64,000 nt of DNA, taken from the NCBI GenBank assembly GCA_964030475.1, contig CAXIPT010000001.1, positions 17,943,178 to 18,007,177 of the forward strand, in the 5' to 3' direction. Below the pieces are notes generated by a model. The model ran no database searches. It was not told the DNA's origin and saw only the letters and a list, made by a program, of their open reading frames with translations. The position numbers and the translations under genes were made by a program. Of this stretch, positions 29,662-40,365 are shown piece by piece; position 1 is the stretch's first letter, and every line of letters starts with the position of its first letter. The DNA comes from Tethya wilhelma. Taxonomy: Eukaryota > Porifera > Demospongiae > Tethyida > Tethyidae.

Positions 29662-30866
29662 ATGGCCAGTCACAGTCATTGCAGTGAGACCTTCTCTGGC
29701 GGTGTGGCAGTGATAGGAGCCGGCTTCCTCGGGATCAGGATTGCTGGTGAGGGGGTGGGGAAGAGTAGGAGACACTGGTATCATGAAAGCCAGCATGGTG
29801 TCTCTGTCTGATCAATATTTCTCTGCATGATCACGATGATTTTGTGACTATTTGATTTGTGGTTGATATTAAAAGTGATAATGGTGTGATATTACTAATG
29901 GCTATGCTAGGAGAGATACTATGAATTATTATCAACATTCTTGGCCTGCTGTTGATAATTGTGTACCTTAATACCCTCCCCCCTCCAGGGGAGCTGGCTC
30001 TGCAGGGGTGCACTGTCCATCTCTACGACAGGAACCCCCTCACTGTCCAGACCATCCACTCCACCATCAGTGACCACCTCCAGGAGCTCAAAGACAGGGG
30101 ACTGCTGGACCAGGACCACCAGATGACAGTGAGCAACAGGGAATGGGGATTGTCATTGTATTTGTGCATGTACAATGCATTAACTGCTATCCTACACTCA
30201 GGGCACTGTTCTTGCTGAGTCAGTATTGTCCTCAGCAGTGTCCAATGCTAAGATCATCATAGAGGCTGTACCAGAGGACCTTCACATAAAGAACTCCATA
30301 TTTAAGGGTACTTTTCTATACATGGGTCATAGTGAATCATTACATTGTCTATTGCTTGTTTCCTGGTAGACATTGCATCATTGTGTTCAAGTGATGCCAT
30401 CCTCTGCACCAGCACTCTCTCATTACCACTGGCAGATGTGTTTGCAGATGTTCCTAATGCTGAGGTATGGTTGTAACCTAATGGATTATATAGCTGTTCA
30501 AATGTGATTCTACCTTACACACTGACACCATACAGAGAGCCATTGGTGTGAGGTTCCTCATTCCAGTCTACCTCATAGACTGTGTGGAGGTGACCTTCTT
30601 CACCAGTACATCAGATGAAACCATTGACAGAAGTGAATGCCATAATGATATTTCTCAAAAAAAGATATAGCTCATACAATGGGGTCATATACTATTACTA
30701 TATGTCATTTTATTCATCTGGGGTATTTCTATCTTATGTAGTCAAGTCATTTCTGAAGTCAGTGAAGAAGGTGTCCTTTGGTAGAATGCCGGGAGAGTAC
30801 CCTAGGAAGCTAAATGAGGAGGAAGCTAGGATGATGCAAGGAAACAGGATGACTGATCATGATTGA
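29662..30866 (+). CDS. 3-hydroxyacyl-CoA dehydrogenase NAD-binding-domain protein
   Basis: Six exons: 29662-29746, 29989-30128, 30202-30307, 30370-30464, 30536-30632 and 30742-30866. They total 648 nt, 215 aa. Residues about 14-28 form a Rossmann dinucleotide motif, VAVIGAGFLGIRIA (GxGxxG), followed by an acidic residue after LYD that fits NAD preference. AKIIIEAVPEDLHIKNSIF and ILCTSTLSLPLADVF match the HAD N-terminal domain (compare lambda-crystallin and 3-hydroxyacyl-CoA dehydrogenases). The all-helical C-terminal HAD domain is missing, replaced by a short basic tail (KSFLKSVKKVSFGRM, then KLNEEEARMMQGN). The catalytic His seen as HPxxP in the family reads IPVYL here, so enzyme activity is doubtful. 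AATAAA at 30905 follows. It is transcribed divergently from PPP4R2. Confidence 0.75.
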
Positions 30867-31161
30867 ACCACTTGCAGTTTGAACCACCATTAAAGCTCAT
30901 TTATAATAAATAATTTATCATCACAACAATTATACAGTATACACTCATGACAATAAATACACTTGTGAATTATAAACCAAGAACGGGAAAGCTATAGGAC
31001 CCCCTCCCCCCCTGCAGTTATAGTTTTTGTGAAATTATATAACACCATTCGATGCCTTTGTGTTATACTGTCTGTGTGATAGGTTACAATAATTATAATC
31101 GAAGTAGACTTGGTATTTATGCTATAAATACTATGGGATAGAGCTTGCTTGTTTAGAGCAG

Positions 31162-32961
31162 TCATATAATATAACAAAATAAAGGTGTGATTTTCCAGTT
31201 TGTCTGTAGCAGCACTTTCTCCCATTCATTATCAAGCTGTTTTAGTGTGTCTTCTCTACCTCTGATCACAAACCACCATTTAGCACTGTCCACACATTCT
31301 ACAAATTTTCGCTTGACATGCAGTTCTTCGTTTGTTATGGTAGTCAGCTTAGCTATTGTGGCCAATACATTGGATGAGGTGGTTCTCTTCGAGGTACCCC
31401 ACATTTTCCTTGCTCCTGCAACTTTTTTCTTTGGTCTGACAACTTGCAATAGTTTTGGTCTAATTGAAACCATGGCAGAAGCAAAAGAATTGTTACTCAG
31501 TGAAGATTCCTTTGTTACAGTATCTGGTATTATTGATACAGGATGACACTGGGAGGTACTTTCTGGTTGCTGCTGCTGCTTTGAGGAGCAGCTAAATTGA
31601 TAGAGAGGCATAATTTTCCAGCTTTTCCGTACTTTGACTTTCTCCCACTCATTATCAAGTTGTTTCATCACTTTCTCATTGCCTCTAACCACAAACCACC
31701 AATGCCCATTGGATTTTTTTCGTTTTATTTGCATTTCTTCTTTTGGTATGGTGGTCAGCTTGGCAAATGTGGCTGATACATCTAATGAGGTAGTTGTCTT
31801 TGAGATACCCCATATTTTCCTTGCACCTATTACTTCTTGTTTTGGTTTATATCTCGTGACATGTTTGGATCTGATCCCATAAGCTGCAGTAGTGGTTCTT
31901 GGGATTTCCTGGGATTGGGAGTTGTAAAATACAGGTACAATTTTCCAGTTTGTCCTCAGTTGTACTTTCTCCCATTCATTGTCAAGTTGTTGCATCACTT
32001 CCTCACTACCTCTAACCACAAACCACCAATGTCCATTGGAATGATTGTACTTTCGTTTGACTTGCAGTTCTCCTTCTGGTATGGAAGTCAGTTTAGCTAA
32101 TGTGGCTGATATTGCTGATGAGGTAGTTTTCTTCAAAGTACCCCAAACTTTCCTTGCTCCGTCAAAATGATCTATAGTGATATTGGTTCTGTTTAGGTCA
32201 TTGTCTGGAGATGTTTCATCTAGATCTGCAATGCAGGAATCACATGCACTCTCTGAGCTAGTAATTGGATATCTTGAACCATCTGTGGCTGTAGTACTTG
32301 GATATCTTGAACCATCTGGGCTAGTACTTGGATATCTTGAACCACTTGGATATTTTGAACCTGGCTCTGATTTAGGGTCTCTCAGGTGGACAAGCAAGGA
32401 ATACCGTATGTGTTTTAATGATTTTAAGCTTAAGTGGCGTTGTTGGAATTCAGAAGTCTGGCGTTCAAGTTTAGAAATCAGGTCCTGGATTTGGATATCT
32501 TGGTATTGGGGTGGGAGTTCCGAGTCAAAAGCCAGGTAGTAGGGTTGGTATTCAAAAGTCAGGTGTTGGAATTGGGACATTAAAATCCAGTATAAGAATG
32601 GTAATTCCAAACTAGACAAAGTCCGGTAGTAATACTGCAGTAACTGTCGGAATTGGGGATATTGATTAAACAATAAAGTATTGTACTTGTAATTGCAATG
32701 CCTGGGCCAGCAAAAAGATCGGAAAGAAGGTGGTATATCATTACCATCATGAAAACACTTTACTTTGTGATTAGTTCCAATCCGATGGTGGATCATCAAT
32801 TCAAGACAGTATCCATAGATTGCTAGCATAGCCATTATAATTGTGGGCCTAGCCTCAGACTGATTCATAGTAGTTGTGGTGGAGAGAGAGTCATGGTTTG
32901 ATATAAAATAATCAGCAGAGTTGCTGTCAGAATCAGTGTGACTTGGTTTATTAATTGACAT
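31162..32961 (-). CDS. Orphan protein with three WWFVVRG-type repeat domains
   Basis: One uninterrupted 599-aa frame starting at ATG 32961. I do not recognise a named family. The N-terminal third is rich in Tyr, Phe, Gln and Leu. A short tandem GSRYPS(T) stretch follows (about residues 205-240). Then come three copies of a domain of about 75-80 residues at roughly 268-346, 379-454 and 516-597. Each copy runs GARK[VIM]WG..K.TTS, then AT.AKLT.I..EEL.[VI]KRK, then WWFV[VI]RG, then QLDNEWEKV and finally WKI.PL[FY]. The invariant Trp, Lys/Arg and NEWEKV positions argue for a real folded domain under constraint. Spacers between copies are low-complexity. The gene ends 296 bp from the convergent HAD-like gene. 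A link to nucleic-acid or protein binding is possible but not shown. Confidence 0.7.
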   Translation of the reverse strand: MSINKPSHTDSDSNSADYFISNHDSLSTTTTMNQSEARPTIIMAMLAIYGYCLELMIHHRIGTNHKVKCFHDGNDIPPSFRSFCWPRHCNYKYNTLLFNQYPQFRQLLQYYYRTLSSLELPFLYWILMSQFQHLTFEYQPYYLAFDSELPPQYQDIQIQDLISKLERQTSEFQQRHLSLKSLKHIRYSLLVHLRDPKSEPGSKYPSGSRYPSTSPDGSRYPSTTATDGSRYPITSSESACDSCIADLDETSPDNDLNRTNITIDHFDGARKVWGTLKKTTSSAISATLAKLTSIPEGELQVKRKYNHSNGHWWFVVRGSEEVMQQLDNEWEKVQLRTNWKIVPVFYNSQSQEIPRTTTAAYGIRSKHVTRYKPKQEVIGARKIWGISKTTTSLDVSATFAKLTTIPKEEMQIKRKKSNGHWWFVVRGNEKVMKQLDNEWEKVKVRKSWKIMPLYQFSCSSKQQQQPESTSQCHPVSIIPDTVTKESSLSNNSFASAMVSIRPKLLQVVRPKKKVAGARKMWGTSKRTTSSNVLATIAKLTTITNEELHVKRKFVECVDSAKWWFVIRGREDTLKQLDNEWEKVLLQTNWKITPLFCYII

Positions 32962-33960
32962 TTTGACCTATAGATAAAGCAAAAATTGGATACTTAAATC
33001 AAAACTGAGAGAGCTCTTTGTATGTATACTATAATAATTTTTATGTACTTTTTTTCAATATAAATAATATACATATCATGCAGGAAAGGGCTCTCAGTTT
33101 CAGTTGTAAATTTATATAGTCCAACCGATATGGATACTTACTAATTACTAGTCCAACTTACACCAACACTAGCAGGAACTTCAAATATCGATGACCTAGC
33201 TGATGACAGTAGTTCGTCAATAATTATACTTAATAGCTATTATAATTTTATGCGTTAACTCATCCTGTGAGAAAGCCCCCTTAATTAATCCGGCTGGAAT
33301 TTAGGTGTTCCCCAGGTGGATCCCCACCAGCAATGAGGTTGTTTACTGGACTTAATTGGTGAAACTACACTGAAANATTGGACTTCACGTGATAAAATTA
33401 CATTCCACTGTTACAAAGCGGTATATACGGATGTCCCCAGACTCTTCTCTCCCCGTGCGAAGAGTCTGGCCAGCCAGACTACTACGCAAGATGAAAAATT
33501 CCGAGGCTCTCTCAACAGCTACAGAAAGGGATGAGGGCTTACGACATCTAAGCGTAAAAAAATCTCGAGTTTCTGGGTACCAAAGTCTATCCCAAAATGG
33601 ACGACAGGGGGGTTTATATATATATCTGAAGATAAAGAAATTTTCTAAGTTTGTGATCGTGAAGGAAGTAAGTACTGTGCATGTGTGAAGCTTAGCAGTA
33701 TAATGAGGGGTGGGGCCAAAAGCCATTCCTAAATTTGTGGGAAGTTCTGTGTACACTGTAGGCAATAATATCATACTTATTCCAAGGCTCTGCCTTAAAA
33801 CTATTTTTTGCTGGCATAAATAATTGAAACTATTAATGGAGCAATAGTTTTTTTGCACTGGCACTAATATTGGAGCAGTGCCTATATATATATATATATA
33901 GCTTATGAAAAGACATTTATTTAGTATTAGTAGGTGAGTGCTCTGTACAGTGACTGCATG

Positions 33961-33996
<36 letters not shown>

Positions 33997-35721
33997 GGCA
34001 CTTGAATTAGAAAAATACGGTATCAAATACCTTAAAGGCAGCTTGCAGGTTCCGCATAATCTGGTGCTGCGTGTGCATCATGATATATCAGTACTATGCT
34101 TCGTAGTTGGTAAAGCGCTTAAGCAACACAAACTCGATCACTCAGATACTCTAATTAAGGTACCCCTCAGTCCAAATATTCACCACCTGGCCCCTTTGGG
34201 TGCCTCAAACATACACTGGTTGCTGAGTTTGAGGCTTTTGTGCTTCTTTTGAGCACTAAGCTTGAAGGCCACGCCAGTGTGCGTTATCTAGAAGTCATAT
34301 ATAATTATATTGAATTTAGTGATATTATAGCCTCGTTCCCAGGCTCCCTGCCTACCTTACATGTAAGGAAAGGGGGAGCCTGGTCTTTAATCTCACATGA
34401 GCCAAGGAGAAAATAATTGCATGGGTGAAACATTCCATAATATGAAGCAAAATTAGTCTGCCTACACAGGTGTTTTTTCTGTTTCAGAGGCTTGAACTAG
34501 TACTCAGTACTGTAAAATTTTATCTACTTGGAGAGTGAGAAGTCTATCTTTGACAGCTTTATAGCCATGGAGTGAAGGGTTGAAAGAAATAGCTACAACA
34601 GTTTTCTTGTCTCAGGTCGGAGACTTCTAAGAGGCTGGGATGACAGATGCTGGACAGTCTTGCACGCTCAATCTCAAACGCTGCCTTAGCCGAGAAGTGA
34701 AGGGATTACCAGCAAAATACAAATACTAAGCGTCTTTCATCTTTGTCTTTGTATTTTCGAGTTACCACTCCATTGCATGGTACCGAGCAGCTGGTCAGCA
34801 GCTGGTCAGCGCTGCTAGCTAGCTAAGAAATTGTGTGGGTATGCATGCAAATGTGCCAATTTACGTATAGTTTTGTATCCTGCCCATGTTCAATTTTAAC
34901 CTGTCTAGCACACGTCTATGCTTTATACAGGCTCACGTGTAGGTGGGGAGCCTGGGAAGGCTGTAATAGTGATATTACTTATTTTGTGCAAAAGAGTAAT
35001 AGCTCAATATAGAACAAAATGCAGAGGGCAACACTCTCCTACTTCCTAGTGCAAAACAGCAGCTACAGTAGCTTACTACAACTTTGCACACACCAAACTG
35101 TGAGACATAAACAGTCAGTCAAAACTGATGAAGGCATGCACCAATGGAGCACAATCTAGCTTTAGCACACTAACTAGCCAGTGTACATGACATTGCACGT
35201 GTCATATATGAATGTATCAAGAAAGCTATTGCTGTGATTTATTCAGGCCCAGGTTAGCCTTATAATTCCAGATCTGTTATGAGGTAGCACAAGTCACACG
35301 CAGACTATGAGCTATGAAGCAGGAGAGGCTGGGCACATGACTGATAAATGCACTGATGGTGCAGAAGATTTGGCGCAATAAGTTAGCTTATGCCTGCATA
35401 TTTTTTTGTATCATGCACTCTGAACATTTTGTTAAGTGTTATACCTGCACATATACTCATATAAATGCGGAAAATTTCATTGTTGTGTATATTTCACAGT
35501 TCGAGGTTACCACGAAAATAAACAATATTAACGACCCGTATATATATAAGTATCCCTATATATCTTCCACTACACCACAAAAAATAGATAATGTGGAAAA
35601 ATAAAACATGAATATCATGATTAACATGGCATTGTGCAAATTTCTGGATTTACAGTACGTATATATAGCTTACATATATAGCGCATCATGCAGGGGGTTT
35701 GGTAGTCGTTTTGTCTGTGTG

Positions 35722-35809
<88 letters not shown>

Positions 35810-35897
35810 CTTTTGTACACATGGTAAGGTCATGACAAAACATGTACACACANNNNNNNNNNNNNNNNNNNNNNNNNNNNNNNNNNNNNNNNNNNNN

Positions 35898-35969
<72 letters not shown>

Positions 35970-36146
35970 CCAACTATATCTCAAGAACGGCAGTTCCAAT
36001 CTTCAAAAGTGGTATTCCAAGGTAAAATAATCGAGATTATGAAGCCATTACATCACCTGTATTGCCTAAGAATATTGGGTTTTGCGCCCACGCAGTTTTA
36101 AAATAATAGATTGTATTATTTTTTCGCCCATGCTCACTAATTCTGT
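32962..36146. other. Repeat-rich intergenic DNA
   Basis: Contains a poly-T run at 33964-33995, a short GCCTCGTTCCCAGGCTCC word near 34332, a twofold GCTGGTCAGCA word at 34790, a (GT)n tract at 35727-35806, the 45-bp N gap and more (GT)n to 35968. An open frame at 33389-33688 has no splice context or similarity I can see. No gene is supported. Confidence 0.5.
35727..35968. repeat. (GT)n microsatellite interrupted by a 45-bp N gap
   Basis: GT repeats flank an N run at 35853-35897. The gap was probably left because the repeat could not be sequenced through. Its true length is unknown. Confidence 0.95.
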
Positions 36147-36150
36147 TTGA

Positions 36151-36705
36151 CCTCACGTGAGGACATGTACCAGGCCCGCCCGATTTTTAGTGTGAAACTC
36201 GAAGCTTAGCGCTCAAAGAGGCTTAAAAGCCACACATCTCAGGAACTACAAGCTTTTGTTAAATTCTTTGTGCAGGCTACACCTGACTAGCACTTACAAG
36301 CATGCCTAGCGCTTCACTATAGCGAGCTAAATCTGTTTTTAGGCTTATTTTACTCTGTTTCTACAGCTAGCAAACGGTCCAGGCTTTTGGCAGGTCCAAG
36401 ACGGCTCCAACGGAATTCAAACAGTTTTATTTTTGCTTCTTTCTTGACTTACAAAAATTCTTTCGTTGTTTTTACGATAAAGAAGAGAATTTTCGAGTCT
36501 TGTCACAAATTTTCTTGCCTGATACTGGAAAAGCCATCTTGCCGCGAGCTTGCCAGCAAAACTAAAATTAGTTGCGTCAGTGGGCGCAACATAGAACTCG
36601 TGCCTAGCGCATGCAACATGCCCACGCACAATTAAATATGATATGGATCTGACATACTTCACGTGAGGACATGTACTAAGCCCTCCCGATTTTAGCGTGA
36701 AACAC
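36151..36705. repeat. Direct-repeat pair bracketing about 500 bp
   Basis: CTCACGTGAGGACATGTACC near 36151 recurs as TTCACGTGAGGACATGTACT at about 36658. Both are followed by GCCC.CCCGATTTT and GTGAAAC. The second copy runs straight into the GGCCTGGGTACGAGG dispersed word. This may be an element with terminal direct repeats or two insertions of one short repeat. Confidence 0.5.
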
Positions 36706-36739
36706 TAAAAAGAGGGAGTGGCCTGGGTACGAGGCTAAC
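36694..36739. repeat. Dispersed word AACACTAAAAAGAGGGAGTG...
   Basis: Matches one arm of the perfect palindrome at 61462-61545 over about 40 bp, and the intronic copy at 1966. Confidence 0.7.
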
Positions 36740-36748
36740 ATGCACCTA

Positions 36749-37606
36749 CAGTGGAACCTCTCTATAACGGACAACTTGGGAGTGGAAGTTTTGTCCTTTA
36801 TAGAGAAGTTGTCCTCTTTAAGAGGTCGCGAATAGATTACCTTTCTACCAATGTTTTCACTGTAATAAAATTATTACTACAACTGTTACAGTTAAAATTT
36901 ACCATGGATACAATGACTTAACACAATAATAGGAAATAGTTATTGTTCCGAGGCTTGAAATGTTCCTAGTTGGTAAAGTAATCAGTCTCAATGGTGGTCT
37001 CCTTAGAAGTATTTTGCTTCAAACTAGCCACTTCATCAATTACAGATAAATGCTGTGTACTTGAAGAAAGCTCCATAGTAGATCTAGGCCATGTAGACTA
37101 CCATATAATTTAGCACCCTATCTCTCTTGGTTTTTGGCAAGAGATGTCAACAAGGCCTTTGCTGAAGTCACTGGAGGAAGGGTCAACAGAGGAGCTGGTT
37201 ATGGGCTAGAAATACCCTGCGTGTACCGTGTTTATGGACCAAAGCCCTACATTGACATGCTAAAAGAATTAACTGACTCAATGAAGGCTGCTGGACACAT
37301 CTAAAAGTCTTTGTTTCAGCATAGGTTTCAATAAACACTCTGAAGCTAGTGCTTTAGAACTGTAGAATCAATAACATATGTGTAATAGGTGCGGCTTCCT
37401 GTCTGTTATTTTAGAAGTAAAATCATACTATTCGGTCCGTTTGGAGTCATAAATTTTGTTCGTTATCCGGAATATAGAGGTTGTCGGCTCTTCGGAGGTT
37501 AGTAATATATATTACACTATACTGATTTTCAATTGGTGCCACAGGCTTTGGCCGCTATATAGAAGTTGTCCGCTCCTCAGAGGGTCCGTTATAAGAGGCT
37601 CCACTG
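36749..37606. mobile_element. Pogo/Tc1-like non-autonomous DNA element, TA-flanked
   Basis: 858 bp bounded by TA on both sides. The left end is CAGTGGAACCTCTCTATAAC and the right end is the inverse complement CAGTGGAGCCTCTTATAACG (one base shorter). Sub-terminal words such as TATAGAGAAGTTGTCC and TATAGAAGTTGTCCGC are also inverted. No transposase frame is present. The middle carries a 54-codon open frame (about 37144-37304) unlike the rest of the element. Confidence 0.75.
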
Positions 37607-38018
37607 TATAATTTTGGGGGGCGACCCTCATAGCAAAGATAGCAGAAGCTTAGCTATTCTGATATGAAATGGCGTGAGGTTCTTTTTCAAAGCAACAAAA
37701 GCCTGTAGTTCCTGAGATCTGAGGCTTTTCAGCCTATATATATCTGAGCGGCTGTACTAAGCTTTGAGGCCACACCCATGCATAAGCTTACTGTTAAAAT
37801 TTTGGGGCAAGCATGAGGGGCGAGCCTGAGTGAGTCCCATAGCATAGCTACTGATCTGAAATGGCCTGAGATATGCGTAACACAATGACACCAAGTGCCT
37901 GGAAGTTTACATGTATATTATGCACCAAGGGATGATTGATGAAAACGGTATAATTATATAAGACTGTTAATATCAAATTTCTTGAATACCTGTTTGCTAC
38001 TTTGTTTTTGTGCAGAAT
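37607..38018. other. Intergenic DNA before the 38-kb orphan
   Basis: Contains a GGGGCGAGCCTGAG word near 37818. A TTTGTTTTTGTGCAG acceptor-like sequence ends at 38015, four bases before the start codon chosen for the next gene, so an upstream non-coding exon is possible. Confidence 0.4.
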
Positions 38019-39854
38019 ATGGAGTCACCCATACCCACATATACAGTGCAGCCAGCTTCTGTAGTAACGGTACACCCACTGCAAAGTTTGATTCATTATT
38101 TAATATTTTTTATGGAAATAAAAATCACATGCCTTCACATAGCAGCTGGAGTCATGCAGCACTTTACATTTAATTTGTTGGAAGGTAATGCTATATCTGA
38201 AGTTAAGGAGACTATTAAGTCACTCTCTCAGAACTTATCAACAAAAAAAATGATGAAAAACTACCAACTACAGTACATAAACGCTCAGTTGAAATTCTCA
38301 CTTGAAGAAATTTTACCTTATTATATACCTGTGCTAAACTGTTTTCTTCAGCCACACCATCGTAGCCCTTTTATCGGTACTGTAGATGCCAATGGCTATC
38401 ATAATGTACAACTACTTGAAGAACACAATGTATGTTATATACAATATTATGGTGTTGGGGAAAATGAATTAGCTAAGCCACTGCTGTCATGCTCATATCC
38501 GCAAACATTTTGTCCATTCCACTCCCATTCATCATTTAAAAATGGACTTGATAATATAAATGAATCGATATCTGTGAAAGATAGGTCGCCCAAAAGAAAG
38601 GGAAAATGCAGTAAATCAACAGTTACTGCATTTGATGAGTCAATCATGTACTATCAAACACTTGTAGATAGCCATGGTACAAATTCTACAGTATATCGAA
38701 GAAAGAAATTTCTTGTAGATATCAATGCATATGAAAGCTTTACATATAATTCTGACACAGTGCCAGTGACCAAACCAAATGTACTGTTCAGAGCTGAGAT
38801 CGGGCTTGAAGATAATATGAAAGAGGCTATTTACAGATTTCCAACCATGCCAGAGACTGATATTCGAAAAAACTTGAAAAACTCGTCAAATGAAATGTAC
38901 AAATTGGTGCTCCCCGAAAGTGTCGTGCGACAAACACTTAGGAATAACTATGCAGTTGCAAAGTTGCTTATGAATGGAATTCCACAGAATCTGACAGTTG
39001 ATGGCAAAAGATATTTACTATTTGAATCTCTACCTATTGAGAAACTTCTATTTATACTCAGTGAGATTTTTGACTATTCAGTTTCAGATTTCGTTCAACC
39101 ATTAACTCATTTAATGGCACAAGGTTTAAGAGATGAAGAAACAGCTGAAGATCTTGGCAGTGAATCTACTGATAGAGTTACTAAATCAAGCATTGCAAGT
39201 ACTTGTAGGAACTGCCTGTTTAGTGCTGTTGATGGAGATCTAGACCAAAGTAGTATTGATGAAAGGCAAGCCCGATCTAAGATTGTCAGAGATATACCCT
39301 TTCCAGCACACAGAGTACGATTCCGATATGCTCCTTGGAGACTTGAGAAAGAGAAAACTGAGTTTGAAGTTTACTATCTGCATTCTCATATCTTAGATGA
39401 TGATGACGATATTGAGGGATACTTTGCTGATAAAAGTGAGTGTGGTTCAACCAGTCATCCTTCTAAGAGAAAGGCTTATACTGGTATACCTCAATACGGT
39501 ACTGTTTCTGGAAATGATGCTAGTAAGCAGTTATTATCTCATGAGTGTGGCTCAACCAGTCATCCTTCTAAGAGAAAGGCTTATACTGGCATACCTAAAT
39601 ACAGTACTGTTTCTGGAAATGATGCTAGTAAGCAGATACCATCTCATGATGATAACATGCATTTAACTGCAAGTTGTAGTTCAGGAATCGGGGAAGTTTC
39701 TCACAAACTAAAACATTTACAAAGTATTCAAAGGGCTGTTGCTGAAATGCGCAAAGAAAGATTGAGTTCTTCAGATACTGAGGAAGACCTAGTTGTTGTT
39801 GTGCATGACTCCTGGTCAAGTGACTCAAGTGATCATGATTATGTATGTCAATAA
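38019..39854 (+). CDS. Orphan protein with an internal 35-residue tandem duplication
   Basis: An uninterrupted frame of 611 codons from ATG 38019. An upstream frame reaches 38010 but only through a GTG. I recognise no domain. The N-terminal part is mixed hydrophobic (residues about 20-45 could be a buried or membrane helix). The middle holds conserved-looking segments such as NYAVAKLLMNGIPQN and RYLLFESLPIEKLLFILSEI. An acidic DDDDDIEG patch comes next. Two adjacent 35-residue copies (39438-39542 and 39543-39647) then begin ECGSTSHPSKRKAYTGIP. The C-terminus is acidic and serine-rich (SSSDTEEDLVVVV..SSDSSDHD). Codon use looks ordinary and there are no stops, so it is probably a real gene. It lies 0.5 kb before the TPR-CHAT gene on the same strand. 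Confidence 0.6.
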   Translation: MESPIPTYTVQPASVVTVHPLQSLIHYLIFFMEIKITCLHIAAGVMQHFTFNLLEGNAISEVKETIKSLSQNLSTKKMMKNYQLQYINAQLKFSLEEILPYYIPVLNCFLQPHHRSPFIGTVDANGYHNVQLLEEHNVCYIQYYGVGENELAKPLLSCSYPQTFCPFHSHSSFKNGLDNINESISVKDRSPKRKGKCSKSTVTAFDESIMYYQTLVDSHGTNSTVYRRKKFLVDINAYESFTYNSDTVPVTKPNVLFRAEIGLEDNMKEAIYRFPTMPETDIRKNLKNSSNEMYKLVLPESVVRQTLRNNYAVAKLLMNGIPQNLTVDGKRYLLFESLPIEKLLFILSEIFDYSVSDFVQPLTHLMAQGLRDEETAEDLGSESTDRVTKSSIASTCRNCLFSAVDGDLDQSSIDERQARSKIVRDIPFPAHRVRFRYAPWRLEKEKTEFEVYYLHSHILDDDDDIEGYFADKSECGSTSHPSKRKAYTGIPQYGTVSGNDASKQLLSHECGSTSHPSKRKAYTGIPKYSTVSGNDASKQIPSHDDNMHLTASCSSGIGEVSHKLKHLQSIQRAVAEMRKERLSSSDTEEDLVVVVHDSWSSDSSDHDYVCQ

Positions 39855-39881
39855 GTTTATGCATATTATGATAATAATTAT

Positions 39882-39930
39882 TATAGCCATAGATAATATT
39901 ATAGCAGGGGAACTCTGCTGTATTATCTAT
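39882..39930. repeat. Imperfect palindrome with CATAGATAAT arms
   Basis: The left arm around CCATAGATAATATTATAGCAG and the right arm CTGCTGTATTATCTATGG face each other across a short loop just after the orphan stop codon. The same CATAGATAATATAG word builds the perfect hairpin at 56634-56674. Confidence 0.5.
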
Positions 39931-40365
39931 GGTATAGCTTGCTGTATGAAGTTATGCTGCACTGAAAAAAGTACACTAGATGTCACTTTAATATTATTAT
40001 GTCTTATAATTTTGTGTAATGTATATAATTTATACTACTAAAACTGTCTTGATATTTATAGCTAGCAGCTCAGTGCAGCCTTATTTCCTGACCAACTTAA
40101 TGAACTCAGCCTCGTCCCCAGGCGCTATATAGGCTCCCCGTGAGTGAAAAGGTCAAAAAGGGAAGCCTGGAGGCTATATATGATTATGCAAAAACTTGTT
40201 TTGATAAGTACATTGCATTCATGCCTCGGTGGCGTCAGCATGACCATAAATGTAAGGGGATTCACCTGGGAAATAACCAATTCCTCTCTCGTGGTTATCT
40301 CGTGATCGATTGGGGCTCACATGCACAGGCGCTACCTAGATTGACAGTTTCGGTACACGGTATGT

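Noticed and set aside
33964..33995. Poly-T run as proof of a retroelement insertion
   Set aside because: No target-site duplication or element body could be recognised next to it.
33389..34026. Open frames on both strands as a small gene
   Set aside because: No splice sites, no recognisable motif, runs into a poly-T tract and repeats.
35727..36101. CVCVCV or THTHTH proteins over GT repeats (also at 20238, 25235 and 26470)
   Set aside because: Translation of dinucleotide microsatellites.
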